DNA of 64,000 nt from Paenibacillus tepidiphilus (GTDB lineage: Bacteria; Bacillota; Bacilli; Paenibacillales; Paenibacillaceae). The notes beneath the pieces are model-generated. The model did no database searches. It saw only the letters and a list, made by a program, of their open reading frames with translations, and was not told the DNA's origin. Made by a program: the position numbers and the translations under genes. The stretch is taken from positions 1 to 64,000 of the forward strand of contig NZ_VWRQ01000009.1 of assembly GCF_008635795.1 (NCBI RefSeq), written 5' to 3'. This document shows, one piece after another, positions 1 through 8,292 of this stretch (positions within the stretch are counted from its first letter, which is position 1; the number at the start of each line of letters is the position of its first letter).

Positions 1-373
<373 letters not shown>

Positions 374-508
374 GGTTTTTTCAAGCGGTTACTTCATTCG
401 AATTGCTTCGAGAAAATAACCATCCGAAAATCTATCGAATAAGCTGATAGCTCATTTTGAAACTGACGATTCATTAAATGAATCTATTACTTTTAAAGCG
501 TTCCATTT

Positions 509-526
509 GTTCAGTTTTCAAAGAAC
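509..526 (-). promoter_or_regulatory. boxA-like antitermination element in the rRNA leader
   Basis: On the minus strand this reads GTTCTTTGAAAACTGAAC. The GTTCTTTGAAAACT core is the motif normally found in leaders and 16S-23S spacers of Bacillus-type rRNA operons, where the Nus antitermination complex binds. It lies about 45-65 nt downstream of the predicted transcription start and about 140 nt before 16S. A 64-codon frame crosses this leader but is not a gene. Confidence 0.7.
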
Positions 527-571
527 TTGCTTCCCGTCAATCAACTTTCGTTTTTTTTGAACAGGAATTAG

Positions 572-601
572 AGTATATCATGTTGTGTTTCTTCTTGTCA
601 A
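572..601 (-). promoter_or_regulatory. rRNA operon promoter
   Basis: On the minus strand there is TTGACA (601-596), an 18-nt spacer, and TATACT (577-572), a near-consensus vegetative promoter. Transcription would start near 565, giving a leader of about 190 nt before 16S. The remaining sequence from 602 to 863 holds only the upstream region of the next gene. No convincing plus-strand promoter was found there. Confidence 0.75.
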
Positions 602-863
602 CTTATTTCTTCTTCGCTTTATCAATTCAGCGTCGATGCCTCATAAGCACAAGAGCTAATATATCACGCTGAGCTCAGGTATGCAACACTTTTTTATCAA
701 GACCCAATTTCAATGTATTACATGCCTTCTAGCCGCACAAATTGATTTCCATAATATCGAAGCTGTCGCTACAATAGAGGTTACACGGATAGTGGTTACA
801 TAGGATGTTATTTACACCCTGATTCCTTCTATTACTATTACGACTGTCCCGAAAGGAGATTAT

Positions 864-2120
864 ATGCAGAACGATTCTACTCCGGCTGCACAGCCGCTGA
901 AATTGACAGGCGAGCAGCAGCGGAACAGTCAGCAGACTACGGTTTACCGGATTTTGCTGGCGATCAGCTTTGTGCATTTATTCAATGATTCCATCCAGGC
1001 CTTGATTCCGGCGATGTTTCCTATCCTTAAAGATAATCTCGTGCTCAGTTACGCCCAGATTGGCTGGATCTCTTTCGCGCTCAATATGACCTCTTCGGTA
1101 ATTCAGCCGGTGATCGGCTATGCAGCGGACCGCAGGCCCCGCCCTATCCTGCTGCCGCTGGGCATGTGCTGTACTTTCCTCGGCGTGTTAATGCTGGCTT
1201 TTGCCGGGAATTATGTACTGGTCATCTTCTCGGTAATGCTTGTTGGCTTCGGCTCTGCCGCATTTCATCCGGAAGGCATGCGCGTGGCTCATATGGCCGC
1301 GGGTCAGCGCAAGGGCTTGTCCCAATCTATCTTTCAGGTAGGCGGTAACGCCGGACAATCACTCGGCCCCCTGTTAATGAAGTGGATCTTTATTCCTTTT
1401 GGGCAAATAGGGGCGCTTGGTTTCACAGTCATTGCTGCCGCCGGCATCGCGGTTCAGTCCTATGTGGCGAGATGGTACGCCCAGATGCTGAATGCGGGTT
1501 ACAGCTTCAAGAGCAAATCATCCTCCCGTACAATGGATCCGGCCCGCCGCAAAAGCATATTGACCGCAACGGTAATCCTCGTCTTTATTGTATTCGTCCG
1601 TTCCTGGTACGGCGCTTCAATCGGCGGCTATTACTCTTTCTATTTGATAGACCGGTATGGTATCTCACTGGATCAGGCTCAGGTGTATATCTTTATGTAC
1701 CTGGCTGCGGGGGCGGTTGGCACATTCTTCGGCGGACCGCTGGCCGACCGTTTCGGACGGCGCAATCTGATCCTGGCCTCTATGCTGGGGACTGTCCCTT
1801 TTGCGCTGGCGCTGCCTTTTGTCAATCCGTTCTGGGCGGCAGTACTTCTGATCATCTCCGGATTCATCCTGCTCTCAAGCTTTTCGGTAACCGTTATCTA
1901 CGCCCAGATGCTGTACCCGGGCAAAATCGGCACCGTATCCGGCCTGATCACCGGTCTGGCGTTCGGGCTGGGCGGCATCGGATCTGTGGTCATTGGTGAA
2001 CTGATCGACCGGATCGGTATCGTCACGGTGTTCGTGGCATGCGGGTTCCTTCCGCTGCTTGGCCTGCTTACTCTGCTGCTGCCGAATGACCGGAAGCTTG
2101 AGGAGTGGGCGGCTGAATAA
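864..2120 (+). CDS. MFS exporter, fosmidomycin-resistance (Fsr) type
   Basis: A 418-residue inner-membrane transporter of the major facilitator superfamily with about 12 hydrophobic segments. The N-terminal part (FVHLFNDSIQALIP, then GYAADRRPRP in the loop between helices 2 and 3) resembles the Fsr subgroup, which exports fosmidomycin and other small molecules by proton antiport. A second MFS loop motif, GGPLADRFGRRN, starts the C-terminal half near residue 290. The ATG follows GAAAGGAGAT at an ideal distance. The gene stands alone and ends in its own terminator. The substrate cannot be read from the sequence; resistance to fosmidomycin is a family association only. Confidence 0.85.
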   Translation: MQNDSTPAAQPLKLTGEQQRNSQQTTVYRILLAISFVHLFNDSIQALIPAMFPILKDNLVLSYAQIGWISFALNMTSSVIQPVIGYAADRRPRPILLPLGMCCTFLGVLMLAFAGNYVLVIFSVMLVGFGSAAFHPEGMRVAHMAAGQRKGLSQSIFQVGGNAGQSLGPLLMKWIFIPFGQIGALGFTVIAAAGIAVQSYVARWYAQMLNAGYSFKSKSSSRTMDPARRKSILTATVILVFIVFVRSWYGASIGGYYSFYLIDRYGISLDQAQVYIFMYLAAGAVGTFFGGPLADRFGRRNLILASMLGTVPFALALPFVNPFWAAVLLIISGFILLSSFSVTVIYAQMLYPGKIGTVSGLITGLAFGLGGIGSVVIGELIDRIGIVTVFVACGFLPLLGLLTLLLPNDRKLEEWAAE

Positions 2121-2130
2121 TATTGCCTGA

Positions 2131-2171
2131 GGATTCATCTTCTCTTCCGGGAGAGTGATGGATCCTTTTTT
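2131..2171 (+). terminator. Rho-independent terminator of the MFS gene
   Basis: GGATTCATC pairs with GATGGATCC through one G-U pair, and an inner TCTC/GAGA stem caps it. The stem is followed directly by six T residues, 11 nt after the stop codon of the MFS gene. Confidence 0.75.
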
Positions 2172-2294
2172 GTTGTATCCCGGACTTGTTACAGGAAGCT
2201 CTGCGATCCAATATCAAGCGGCTCTTTTCTAGGGTACAATTAATTAAAACTTGAACTATCTATAATGGCCCACGGGCAAGCAGGAGGGATAGGC

Positions 2295-3563
2295 TTGAAA
2301 AAGGCGCTTGCAACCATCCGGCGCGGATACGGGAAAAAGCTGGTGTCCATTCACAAATGGAATGCCTGGCTGGTGTTGTTTCTGGCTATAAGCGGCCTTG
2401 TGCTGATCGGAGGCTTCTGGCGGGAGGTACTGGGCGAAGGGCGGGTGTGGCTCAAATGGGCGCATATTGTCCTTGGGTTGGCACTGCTGGTCCCGGTCGT
2501 CTACTATTTGCTGCTCGCAGCCAAGCATTGGAAACGGCTGAAGGGTAAGCCGGCACAGAAAGCCAATGTGATCTTCGTGCTGGCCCTCCTGATTGGCTGG
2601 CTGCTGTCAGGCATTGTGCTGTGGCAATTCCGGCTGGCCGGGCCACGCGCGGCCAATACCGCCCTGATCATACACGATTTGCTGACCTGGGTCGGTCTTC
2701 CGGTCATCATCTATCATTCTGTAACGCGGGTCAAGTGGCTGAACCAGCCGCAGAAGCGTTCGGTCACGGCTGAGGCAATGTCCACGGAGGCGGGGGACAG
2801 ATCGGCCAAACAGGAGCTGCCCAGCAGCGGCCCGCAGCCTATCTATACTCGGCGCGGTTTTATTAAGGTCGCCGTGGGGGCGGGACTGGCTGTTACCGTC
2901 GGCCCCACCTTTGTCCGTTGGGTCGGCAGGTCCCTGCAGCTGCCGGGCGCGGTGGATTACACGGCAGAGAATGCCAATGCGCTGCTCCCAGACCCCGTCC
3001 CTCTGGCAGATTCCTCTCCCCCGGTAGGCGGAGGAGCGGACGGATACTTCCGTGTATATACCGTGACGGATATCCCGGCGTTCGACAACTCCAACTGGTC
3101 GTTTACTGTCGATGGTCTCGTGGACAAACCGCTGCACTGGAATTGGGAGCAGTTCGTACAATTGCAGCGTGAAGTCCAGGTCAGCGACTTCCACTGCGTT
3201 ACCGGCTGGTCGGTCTATAAGAATACCTGGGAGGGCATCCCGCTCTCCAGACTGATGGACATGGCCGGCGTGCGGCCTGAAGCGGTCATGGTCAAGCTCT
3301 ACTCCGGCGACGGCGTCTATACCGATTCTCTGACGCTTCCGCAGGCGCGGATGGAGGATGTAATGGTGGCTGTCCTGCATGACGGCAAGCCGATCCCCAA
3401 TCAGCTCGGCGGGCCGGTCCGTCTTGTCACGCCCCAGATGTATGCCTACAAGTCGGTGAAGTGGCTGAACCGGATCGAGCTGATTGCCGAGGATCACGTC
3501 GGCTATTGGGAGCAGCGCGGGTATGACAAGGATGCCTGGCTGCCCGGAGCCAAACGGGTGTAG
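2295..3563 (+). CDS. Membrane-anchored molybdopterin oxidoreductase (sulfite oxidase/MsrP-like)
   Basis: A two-part protein of 422 residues. Residues 1-140 form about four membrane helices resembling a cytochrome b561-like or ferric-reductase-like anchor, with His residues near SIHKWN, WAHIV and IIHD. A twin-arginine-like RRGFIK followed by a hydrophobic stretch sits near residue 185. The C-terminal 200 residues are an oxidoreductase molybdopterin-binding domain with the probable Mo-ligand Cys in FHCVTGWS. The family includes sulfite oxidases and MsrP, which repairs oxidised methionine outside the cell. The start is taken as TTG at 2295, because AGGAGGG lies 6 nt upstream. An in-frame ATG at 2265 has no SD and overlaps a TATAAT. 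Substrate and electron donor are unknown. Confidence 0.85.
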   Translation: MKKALATIRRGYGKKLVSIHKWNAWLVLFLAISGLVLIGGFWREVLGEGRVWLKWAHIVLGLALLVPVVYYLLLAAKHWKRLKGKPAQKANVIFVLALLIGWLLSGIVLWQFRLAGPRAANTALIIHDLLTWVGLPVIIYHSVTRVKWLNQPQKRSVTAEAMSTEAGDRSAKQELPSSGPQPIYTRRGFIKVAVGAGLAVTVGPTFVRWVGRSLQLPGAVDYTAENANALLPDPVPLADSSPPVGGGADGYFRVYTVTDIPAFDNSNWSFTVDGLVDKPLHWNWEQFVQLQREVQVSDFHCVTGWSVYKNTWEGIPLSRLMDMAGVRPEAVMVKLYSGDGVYTDSLTLPQARMEDVMVAVLHDGKPIPNQLGGPVRLVTPQMYAYKSVKWLNRIELIAEDHVGYWEQRGYDKDAWLPGAKRV

Positions 3564-3575
3564 AACAGGCTTCAT

Positions 3576-3600
3576 AAAACGCCCTGTACAGGAACGGGCG
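3576..3600 (-). terminator. Possible terminator between convergent genes
   Basis: CGCCC and GGGCG arms (3580-3584, 3596-3600) enclose an 11-nt loop. On the minus strand they are followed by TTTTAT. The site lies between the convergent oxidoreductase and penicillin-binding protein genes and would best serve the latter. The stem is short. Confidence 0.35.
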
Positions 3601-3659
3601 GTAAAACCACCTGCACTGGAAGCTCTGTACCTGTACACGAGCAGTATCTGTAACGGGCT

Positions 3660-5543
3660 TTACCAAGATCCGCTTCCCGTTACAACCTTTGACATCACGG
3701 CCGCGAACAAGGCGGCGGCTTTGCCGCTGCCTTCGTACAATACATGCTCCTTGTCGGTGCGGTCGAAGCCCATCCAGACAGCCGCTGTCCAATCCGGCGT
3801 ATAGCCGGCAAACCACAAATCCCGGTTAGCCTTGGCGGAGACACCGGGCAGGCCAGCCTGGGTGGTTCCGGTCTTCCCGGCCACGGGAACGGCCAGTCTC
3901 GCCTTCCTCCCCGTCCCTCCGTTCACCGCTTCGCGGAGCATTCGGGTCATGCTCTCCGCTGTCTGCGCCTTGATTACCCTTTGCGGTTCCGGCTCGTAGC
4001 GGTAGAGAAGCCGCCCATCCGCACCCGTAATGCTCCGCACGGTATGGGCTTCTTGATATATCCCGCCGCTGGCAAAAACACTGTAAGCCTGCGCCAGCTT
4101 CAAGGGCGATACTCCCTGGTGCAGCCCTCCGAGTGCAATGGACAAATGACTGTCCTCCGGCGGCAGCGCAATACCCAGCCTGGCCGCAAATTGCCGTGCC
4201 GGGGATATCCCCACCTGCTTCAGCAGCCACACGGCAGGGGCGTTGATCGACTCCCGGAGGGCCGTACGCATACTGACCTGTCCCCGGTAGACACCGTTCA
4301 CGTTCTCCGGGCTGTAACCCCCGTATTTCTGCTTACGGTCCGGTAATATGCTGTCCGCTGTATACCGTCCGCTCTCCAGCGCCGGCCCATAGGCTATAAT
4401 CGGCTTAAAAGCGGAGCCCGGCTGGCGTGCGTCAATAATGGCCCGGTTCAGGCTGCCTGTGGCTGCATCCCTGCCGCCGATCAGCGCAGCCACTTCACCG
4501 CTGTGCTGGTCTATAATGACCATCGCCGCCTCAACCCGGGCAGATGCACCGTCAGGCGGGAAATTGTCTGCGTTGCGGAAGGCCTGCTCCAGCGCTCCCT
4601 GTGCCTGGGCGTTCATGGCAGTCAGTATCCGGTAACCGCCGGTCTTCAGCTCTTCCGGAGTTATGCCGGTATGGCGGGCCGCTTCCTGGAGCGCCGCATC
4701 AATATAAGAAGCGCCTATGTAGCTGCTTTCACCAGCGGCCTTGGGCGGATGGTATTCTCCGCGGGCGGCCAGCGCCCGTTCCTGTGCAGTAATCAACCCC
4801 TGCTGCTCCATAATCCGCAGCACCAGCTCCTGCCTCGCGGAAGACACGGCATTATTCTCCGCAGGGTTGTAAATGGAGGGCCCCTTCGGGGTCGCTGCCA
4901 GAGCGGCAATCTGCCCTATATCAAGCTGCCGTAAATCCGTTACACCGAAATAGTATTCGGCAGCGGTTTTCACTCCGTACTGCCCCTGTCCCATATAGAT
5001 CTGGTTCAGATATAGCTCCAGAATCTCATCCTTGGACAGCCTTCTCTCCAGCGTCAGCGCAATGGAGGCTTCATTCAGCTTCCGCAGCAGTGTCCGGCTC
5101 CGGTCCAGATACAGATTACGGGCCAACTGTTGGGTGATGCTGCTGCCGCCCTCCGTAATCTGCAAGTTGAGCGTGTTGCGGACAGCCGCGCGGGCAATTC
5201 CGGAATAATCGAGTCCGTTATGGGTGTAGAACCGCCGGTCCTCCACTGCCAGAACAGTCTGTATCAGCAGCTCCGGCATTTCGGTAAGACGGGCTATGCT
5301 GCGGTACCCCGATTCCGGCAGGCGGATTCTGCGCAGAACCGTTCCATCCGCGCCGAGAATGACGCTGGATTCCTGAAGAATCAGCCGGTCGGCGGCACGG
5401 TTCACAACCGTCTGCCCATAGGTATGGATGTATAACAGCAGCGCTAAGAACAGAAGCGCAGCAAGCACAGCCAGATCAAAGCCGATGTAGACCGCCCGTC
5501 CTGGAAACCTCCGGCGGAAGGCGGCTCCATGTCTGGCTCTCAT
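3660..5543 (-). CDS. Class A penicillin-binding protein (PBP1A type)
   Basis: A 627-residue bifunctional peptidoglycan synthase anchored by one N-terminal helix (about residues 20-43). The GT51 glycosyltransferase motifs are present in order: EDRRFYTHNG, GGSSITQQLARN, RRLSKDEILELYLN and QIYMGQGQYG. The transpeptidase domain has the serine motif SAFK, the SIN triad and KTGT. It would polymerise and cross-link glycan strands outside the membrane. The start codon overlaps the stop of the upstream HAMP-domain gene (ATGA), so the two are translationally coupled. Position behind a two-component system suggests cell-wall stress control, which is inference. Confidence 0.95.
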   Translation of the reverse strand: MRARHGAAFRRRFPGRAVYIGFDLAVLAALLFLALLLYIHTYGQTVVNRAADRLILQESSVILGADGTVLRRIRLPESGYRSIARLTEMPELLIQTVLAVEDRRFYTHNGLDYSGIARAAVRNTLNLQITEGGSSITQQLARNLYLDRSRTLLRKLNEASIALTLERRLSKDEILELYLNQIYMGQGQYGVKTAAEYYFGVTDLRQLDIGQIAALAATPKGPSIYNPAENNAVSSARQELVLRIMEQQGLITAQERALAARGEYHPPKAAGESSYIGASYIDAALQEAARHTGITPEELKTGGYRILTAMNAQAQGALEQAFRNADNFPPDGASARVEAAMVIIDQHSGEVAALIGGRDAATGSLNRAIIDARQPGSAFKPIIAYGPALESGRYTADSILPDRKQKYGGYSPENVNGVYRGQVSMRTALRESINAPAVWLLKQVGISPARQFAARLGIALPPEDSHLSIALGGLHQGVSPLKLAQAYSVFASGGIYQEAHTVRSITGADGRLLYRYEPEPQRVIKAQTAESMTRMLREAVNGGTGRKARLAVPVAGKTGTTQAGLPGVSAKANRDLWFAGYTPDWTAAVWMGFDRTDKEHVLYEGSGKAAALFAAVMSKVVTGSGSW

Positions 5544-6205
5544 GACTCCGCCAGCAGGCTTGCCAGGACCTGCTCCATACCCGCCGCTTCGTGCCGGAGC
5601 GCCTTCAACTGCTCCGCAGGCCAGCCCTCAAGAGACGCATTGTGCGTCAGAGTGTCCAGCATGCGCTGCAATGTCCGCAGCCGAAGAGCAAGCGTAAGCA
5701 GCTCTTCATGTCCGGGTCTCTCCACCCCTGCGGACTCCATGGCTGAAGGAGCTGCCGGGGCTGCAGCGGGCGGGAATGGTTCACGAGAATCCAGTATCCG
5801 CAGGTGTTCGGCGATCAACCCCAGCTCCCCGCCGGACATAACCTTCAGCTCCCGCAGTGAGCCGCGCTGCGCCAGATCCCCCGTCGCCTGCACGAGCGAA
5901 CGGAGATCATCCGCCTGCTTCTGCGAACGCAGCAGAAAGAACAGCACAAACAGTCCGGCGAACAGCAGCAGTGCCACCGGCGTCCGCCCGATATGATTAA
6001 TGATCCAGCGCAGCAGACGGATGGCCATAGCGGCAGAATCCGGCGTGTTACGTGCATACAGATAGCCTGCCGCTGAATGCAGGATCAGAATGGCGGCTCC
6101 GCTCAGCAGCAAGCTCCCTATGCAGATATAGAGATATACGGCGCGCACTGTGTATTTGTTGAACAACTCATTTCCTTTGTTAAACCAATTATTGCTTTTG
6201 AACAA
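5540..6205 (-). CDS. Membrane protein with HAMP-like region, kinase-less paralogue of the adjacent sensor
   Basis: This 221-residue protein has two membrane helices (about 22-46 and 75-95) and a HAMP-like segment ending in GGELGLIAEHL. It resembles the neighbouring histidine kinase: WIINHIGRTPV versus WIVIHIGSLPV, and GELGLIAEHL versus DELGVLAENI at equivalent places. It has no H-box and no ATP-binding motifs. The C-terminal 90 residues are a Pro/Ala linker and a helical, possibly coiled-coil tail. The start is TTG with GGGAGGGG six nt upstream. It overlaps the PBP gene by 4 nt. It is probably a sensor module that arose by duplication; its function is unknown. Confidence 0.8.
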   Translation of the reverse strand: MFKSNNWFNKGNELFNKYTVRAVYLYICIGSLLLSGAAILILHSAAGYLYARNTPDSAAMAIRLLRWIINHIGRTPVALLLFAGLFVLFFLLRSQKQADDLRSLVQATGDLAQRGSLRELKVMSGGELGLIAEHLRILDSREPFPPAAAPAAPSAMESAGVERPGHEELLTLALRLRTLQRMLDTLTHNASLEGWPAEQLKALRHEAAGMEQVLASLLAES

Positions 6206-6267
6206 GACAATCCCCTCCCGTTACCCGGACGCCGCTTCCGCCCGTAAGCAACAGGATACCTGTAAAA

Positions 6268-6323
6268 TCTAAAGAATCCCCCGCAAACTTCTAAAGATCC
6301 TCTTAAGATTTCCCCATCTTAAG
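6268..6323 (-). promoter_or_regulatory. Phased TCTAAAGA/TCTTAAGA repeats, candidate response-regulator site
   Basis: In the gap between the kinase gene and the HAMP-domain gene, the plus strand carries TCTAAAGA at 6268, TCTAAAGA at 6290, TCTTAAGA at 6301 and TCTTAAG at 6317. The 22- and 11-nt steps are typical of OmpR/PhoB-type tandem binding sites. CTTAAGAT (6302) and ATCTTAAG (6316) also form a perfect 8-nt inverted repeat over the end of the kinase gene. This suggests a separate regulated promoter for the HAMP-PBP pair. Confidence 0.35.
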
Positions 6324-7425
6324 CCGGCGGCGGAATCAGCGGAAAGCGGGTAATGAAATCAGTGCGGCTGCTGTCGCTCTGCGCTGTAATGCTGCCCTGA
6401 TGGCGTTCCACAATGCCTTTGGCAATGGCCAGACCCAGACCGGAACCGCCGGTATGCCGCGAACGCGAGCGTTCGGCTCGGTAGAACCTTTCGAAGATGA
6501 GCGGCAAGTCGCTCTCCGCAATCATCTCCCCAAAGTTGCTGATCCGCACAACGGCTTCCTCCTCCTCCCGGAGAAGGACAATCTCCAGTCTGCGGCCGTC
6601 TTGTCCGTAGCGGATCGCATTGGTAATCAAATTCTCATACGCACGCAGCAGCTCGAAGGGGGCTCCCTGAATCCAGAGCGCATCCGGGGTATCGTGAAGT
6701 TCATATACCATACCCGCCCGGGCCAGCTCTGTCACCGACTCCTCCGCCAGCTGCCGGATGAAGGCCTTCAGATCCAGCGGCTCGGCCACCAGCGGCTGCC
6801 CGCCGCTGTTCACCCGGGTGTATTCGAACAGGTCGTCGATCAGCTTGCGCAGGACCAGTGTTTTTTGATAGGCAATGGCGACATAATAGCGCAGCTCCGT
6901 CTCCTCCCGGCAGCGGTCCTGCTCGATATATTCCAGATACCCCAGCATTGAGGTCAGCGGTGTGCGCAAATCGTGGGAGACCCCGGTGATAAGGTCGTTT
7001 TTGGCCTGGACGGCCTTTCGTTCCTCCAGCAGGGATTGCTTCAGCCGCTCAGACATGATATTGATATTCTCCGCCAGTACCCCGAGCTCGTCGCCGGTTC
7101 TGACCGCGATCGGCTGGAATTCCCCCAGCTTCGTTATCTGCTGGATGCCGCGGGTAATTTCCTCAAGGTAGGAAACGATTTTGCGCGTATAGAGAAAAAA
7201 GAACAGCACAAAGCTGGCAATACCCACCGCCGCCATCACCGGTAGAGACCCGATATGAATGACGATCCATTTCAGCACCGGTGCTGCGGGCGACGCCGGA
7301 TTGTTAAGCAGCAGAAAACTGGCTAGCCGGTAGCCTCCCAGGAGGATGACGGCACCGGTCATCATACTTAAAATAAACGCCCAGATGAACTTCCAGCGTA
7401 CGGTATTTATATATTTGACACTCAT
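6319..7425 (-). CDS. Sensor histidine kinase (HAMP, HisKA, HATPase)
   Basis: A 368-residue membrane kinase. There are two helices (about 12-35 and 57-78) with a very short external loop, then a HAMP segment. The phosphoacceptor H-box is GVSHDLRTPLTSMLG (about residue 150), the N-box is ENLITNAIRYG and the G2 box is GSGLGLAIAKG. The short loop is typical of intramembrane-sensing kinases that watch the cell envelope. The ATG follows GGAGGTGAG. The gene lies 15 nt downstream of its response regulator, in the usual order. The signal is unknown. Confidence 0.93.
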   Translation of the reverse strand: MSVKYINTVRWKFIWAFILSMMTGAVILLGGYRLASFLLLNNPASPAAPVLKWIVIHIGSLPVMAAVGIASFVLFFFLYTRKIVSYLEEITRGIQQITKLGEFQPIAVRTGDELGVLAENINIMSERLKQSLLEERKAVQAKNDLITGVSHDLRTPLTSMLGYLEYIEQDRCREETELRYYVAIAYQKTLVLRKLIDDLFEYTRVNSGGQPLVAEPLDLKAFIRQLAEESVTELARAGMVYELHDTPDALWIQGAPFELLRAYENLITNAIRYGQDGRRLEIVLLREEEEAVVRISNFGEMIAESDLPLIFERFYRAERSRSRHTGGSGLGLAIAKGIVERHQGSITAQSDSSRTDFITRFPLIPPPA

Positions 7426-7440
7426 CTGCTCACCTCCGCC

Positions 7441-8148
7441 TTAATAAGGCCCGTCCAATTTATAACCGACGCCCCAGACGGTCTGAATATAGCGGGGCTG
7501 CTTGGGTTCCGGCTCGATTTTCTCGCGGAGGTTGCGGATATGCACCATTACGGTGCTTCCCCCGTCCAGAAAGGGCTCATTCCAGATATTCCGGTAGATC
7601 TGCTCCATGCTCAGCACCTGCCCCTGATGACGTGCCAGCAGCTCCAGAATGGAGAACTCGCGCGGAGTGAGCTTGACCTTCCGTCCGCCGGCACTCACCT
7701 CATGCTTCAATATATCAATTACCAGATCATCAAACACCAGCTCGTTCTCACTGCTCTTCGCCGTCGTATCCTTATTCAGCCGGTGATAGCGCCGCAGCTG
7801 GGACTTGACCCGCGCTACCAGCTCCAGCGGATTAAACGGCTTGCCGACATAATCATCCGCCCCGATGCTGAGCCCGGCGATCTTGTCCATATCGGTATTT
7901 TTGGCGGAGAGCATAATGATCGGCATGTTCCGCTCCTCGCGGATCCGCATACAGGCGGCAATCCCGTCGAGGTTCGGCATCATCACATCCATAATAATCA
8001 GGTCTACCGTCTCCTGCTCCAGGCAGGCCAAGGCTTCCATTCCGTCAAAAGCCTTCAGCAGCCGGTAGCCCTCGTTGCTTAAATAGATCTCCAGCAGGTT
8101 CACGATCTCACGTTCATCATCCACCAGCAGTATCGTTTCTTGTCTCAC
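7441..8148 (-). CDS. OmpR/PhoB-family response regulator
   Basis: The N-terminal receiver domain has the acidic pair in LLVDDE, the phosphorylated Asp in MDVMMP and the conserved Lys in GKPFNP. A C-terminal winged-helix DNA-binding domain (LTPREFSILELLA, then VWGVGYKL) follows. It is phosphorylated by the kinase just downstream and should control transcription of cell-wall genes in this locus. The start is placed at GTG 8148, nine nt after AGGAAAGGA; a TTG at 8157 touches that SD directly and is less likely. The length of 235 residues is normal for the family. Confidence 0.94.
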   Translation of the reverse strand: MRQETILLVDDEREIVNLLEIYLSNEGYRLLKAFDGMEALACLEQETVDLIIMDVMMPNLDGIAACMRIREERNMPIIMLSAKNTDMDKIAGLSIGADDYVGKPFNPLELVARVKSQLRRYHRLNKDTTAKSSENELVFDDLVIDILKHEVSAGGRKVKLTPREFSILELLARHQGQVLSMEQIYRNIWNEPFLDGGSTVMVHIRNLREKIEPEPKQPRYIQTVWGVGYKLDGPY

Positions 8149-8220
8149 AGTCAGCAATCCTTTCCTGATCCGGGTTCAGTTAGCACTGCCTCTATCATAC
8201 TATGAGAAGCTGCCCGAACG

Positions 8221-8273
8221 AAAAAGCAAAAAGCCTGCGTGACCGGACACATGTCCCGGACCAACACAGGCTT
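8221..8273 (-). terminator. Terminator after the lipoprotein gene
   Basis: AAGCCTG (8231-8237) pairs with CAGGCTT (8267-8273), with an inner CCGG/CCGG stem. On the minus strand the hairpin runs into TTTTTGCTTTTT. It ends the alkaline phosphatase-ABC-lipoprotein operon. Confidence 0.8.
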
Positions 8274-8292
8274 ATGGCATACTGACAGAGGA

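Noticed and set aside
478-672. 64-codon plus-strand frame upstream of 16S
   Set aside because: It lies across the rRNA leader, boxA element and promoter on the other strand, and has no SD.
742-775. Promoter for the MFS gene (TTGATT ... TACAAT)
   Set aside because: The spacing of 22 nt is too long and neither hexamer is strong.
2265-2294. ATG at 2265 as start of the molybdopterin oxidoreductase
   Set aside because: The ATG overlaps a TATAAT and has no SD; TTG at 2295 has AGGAGGG at good spacing.
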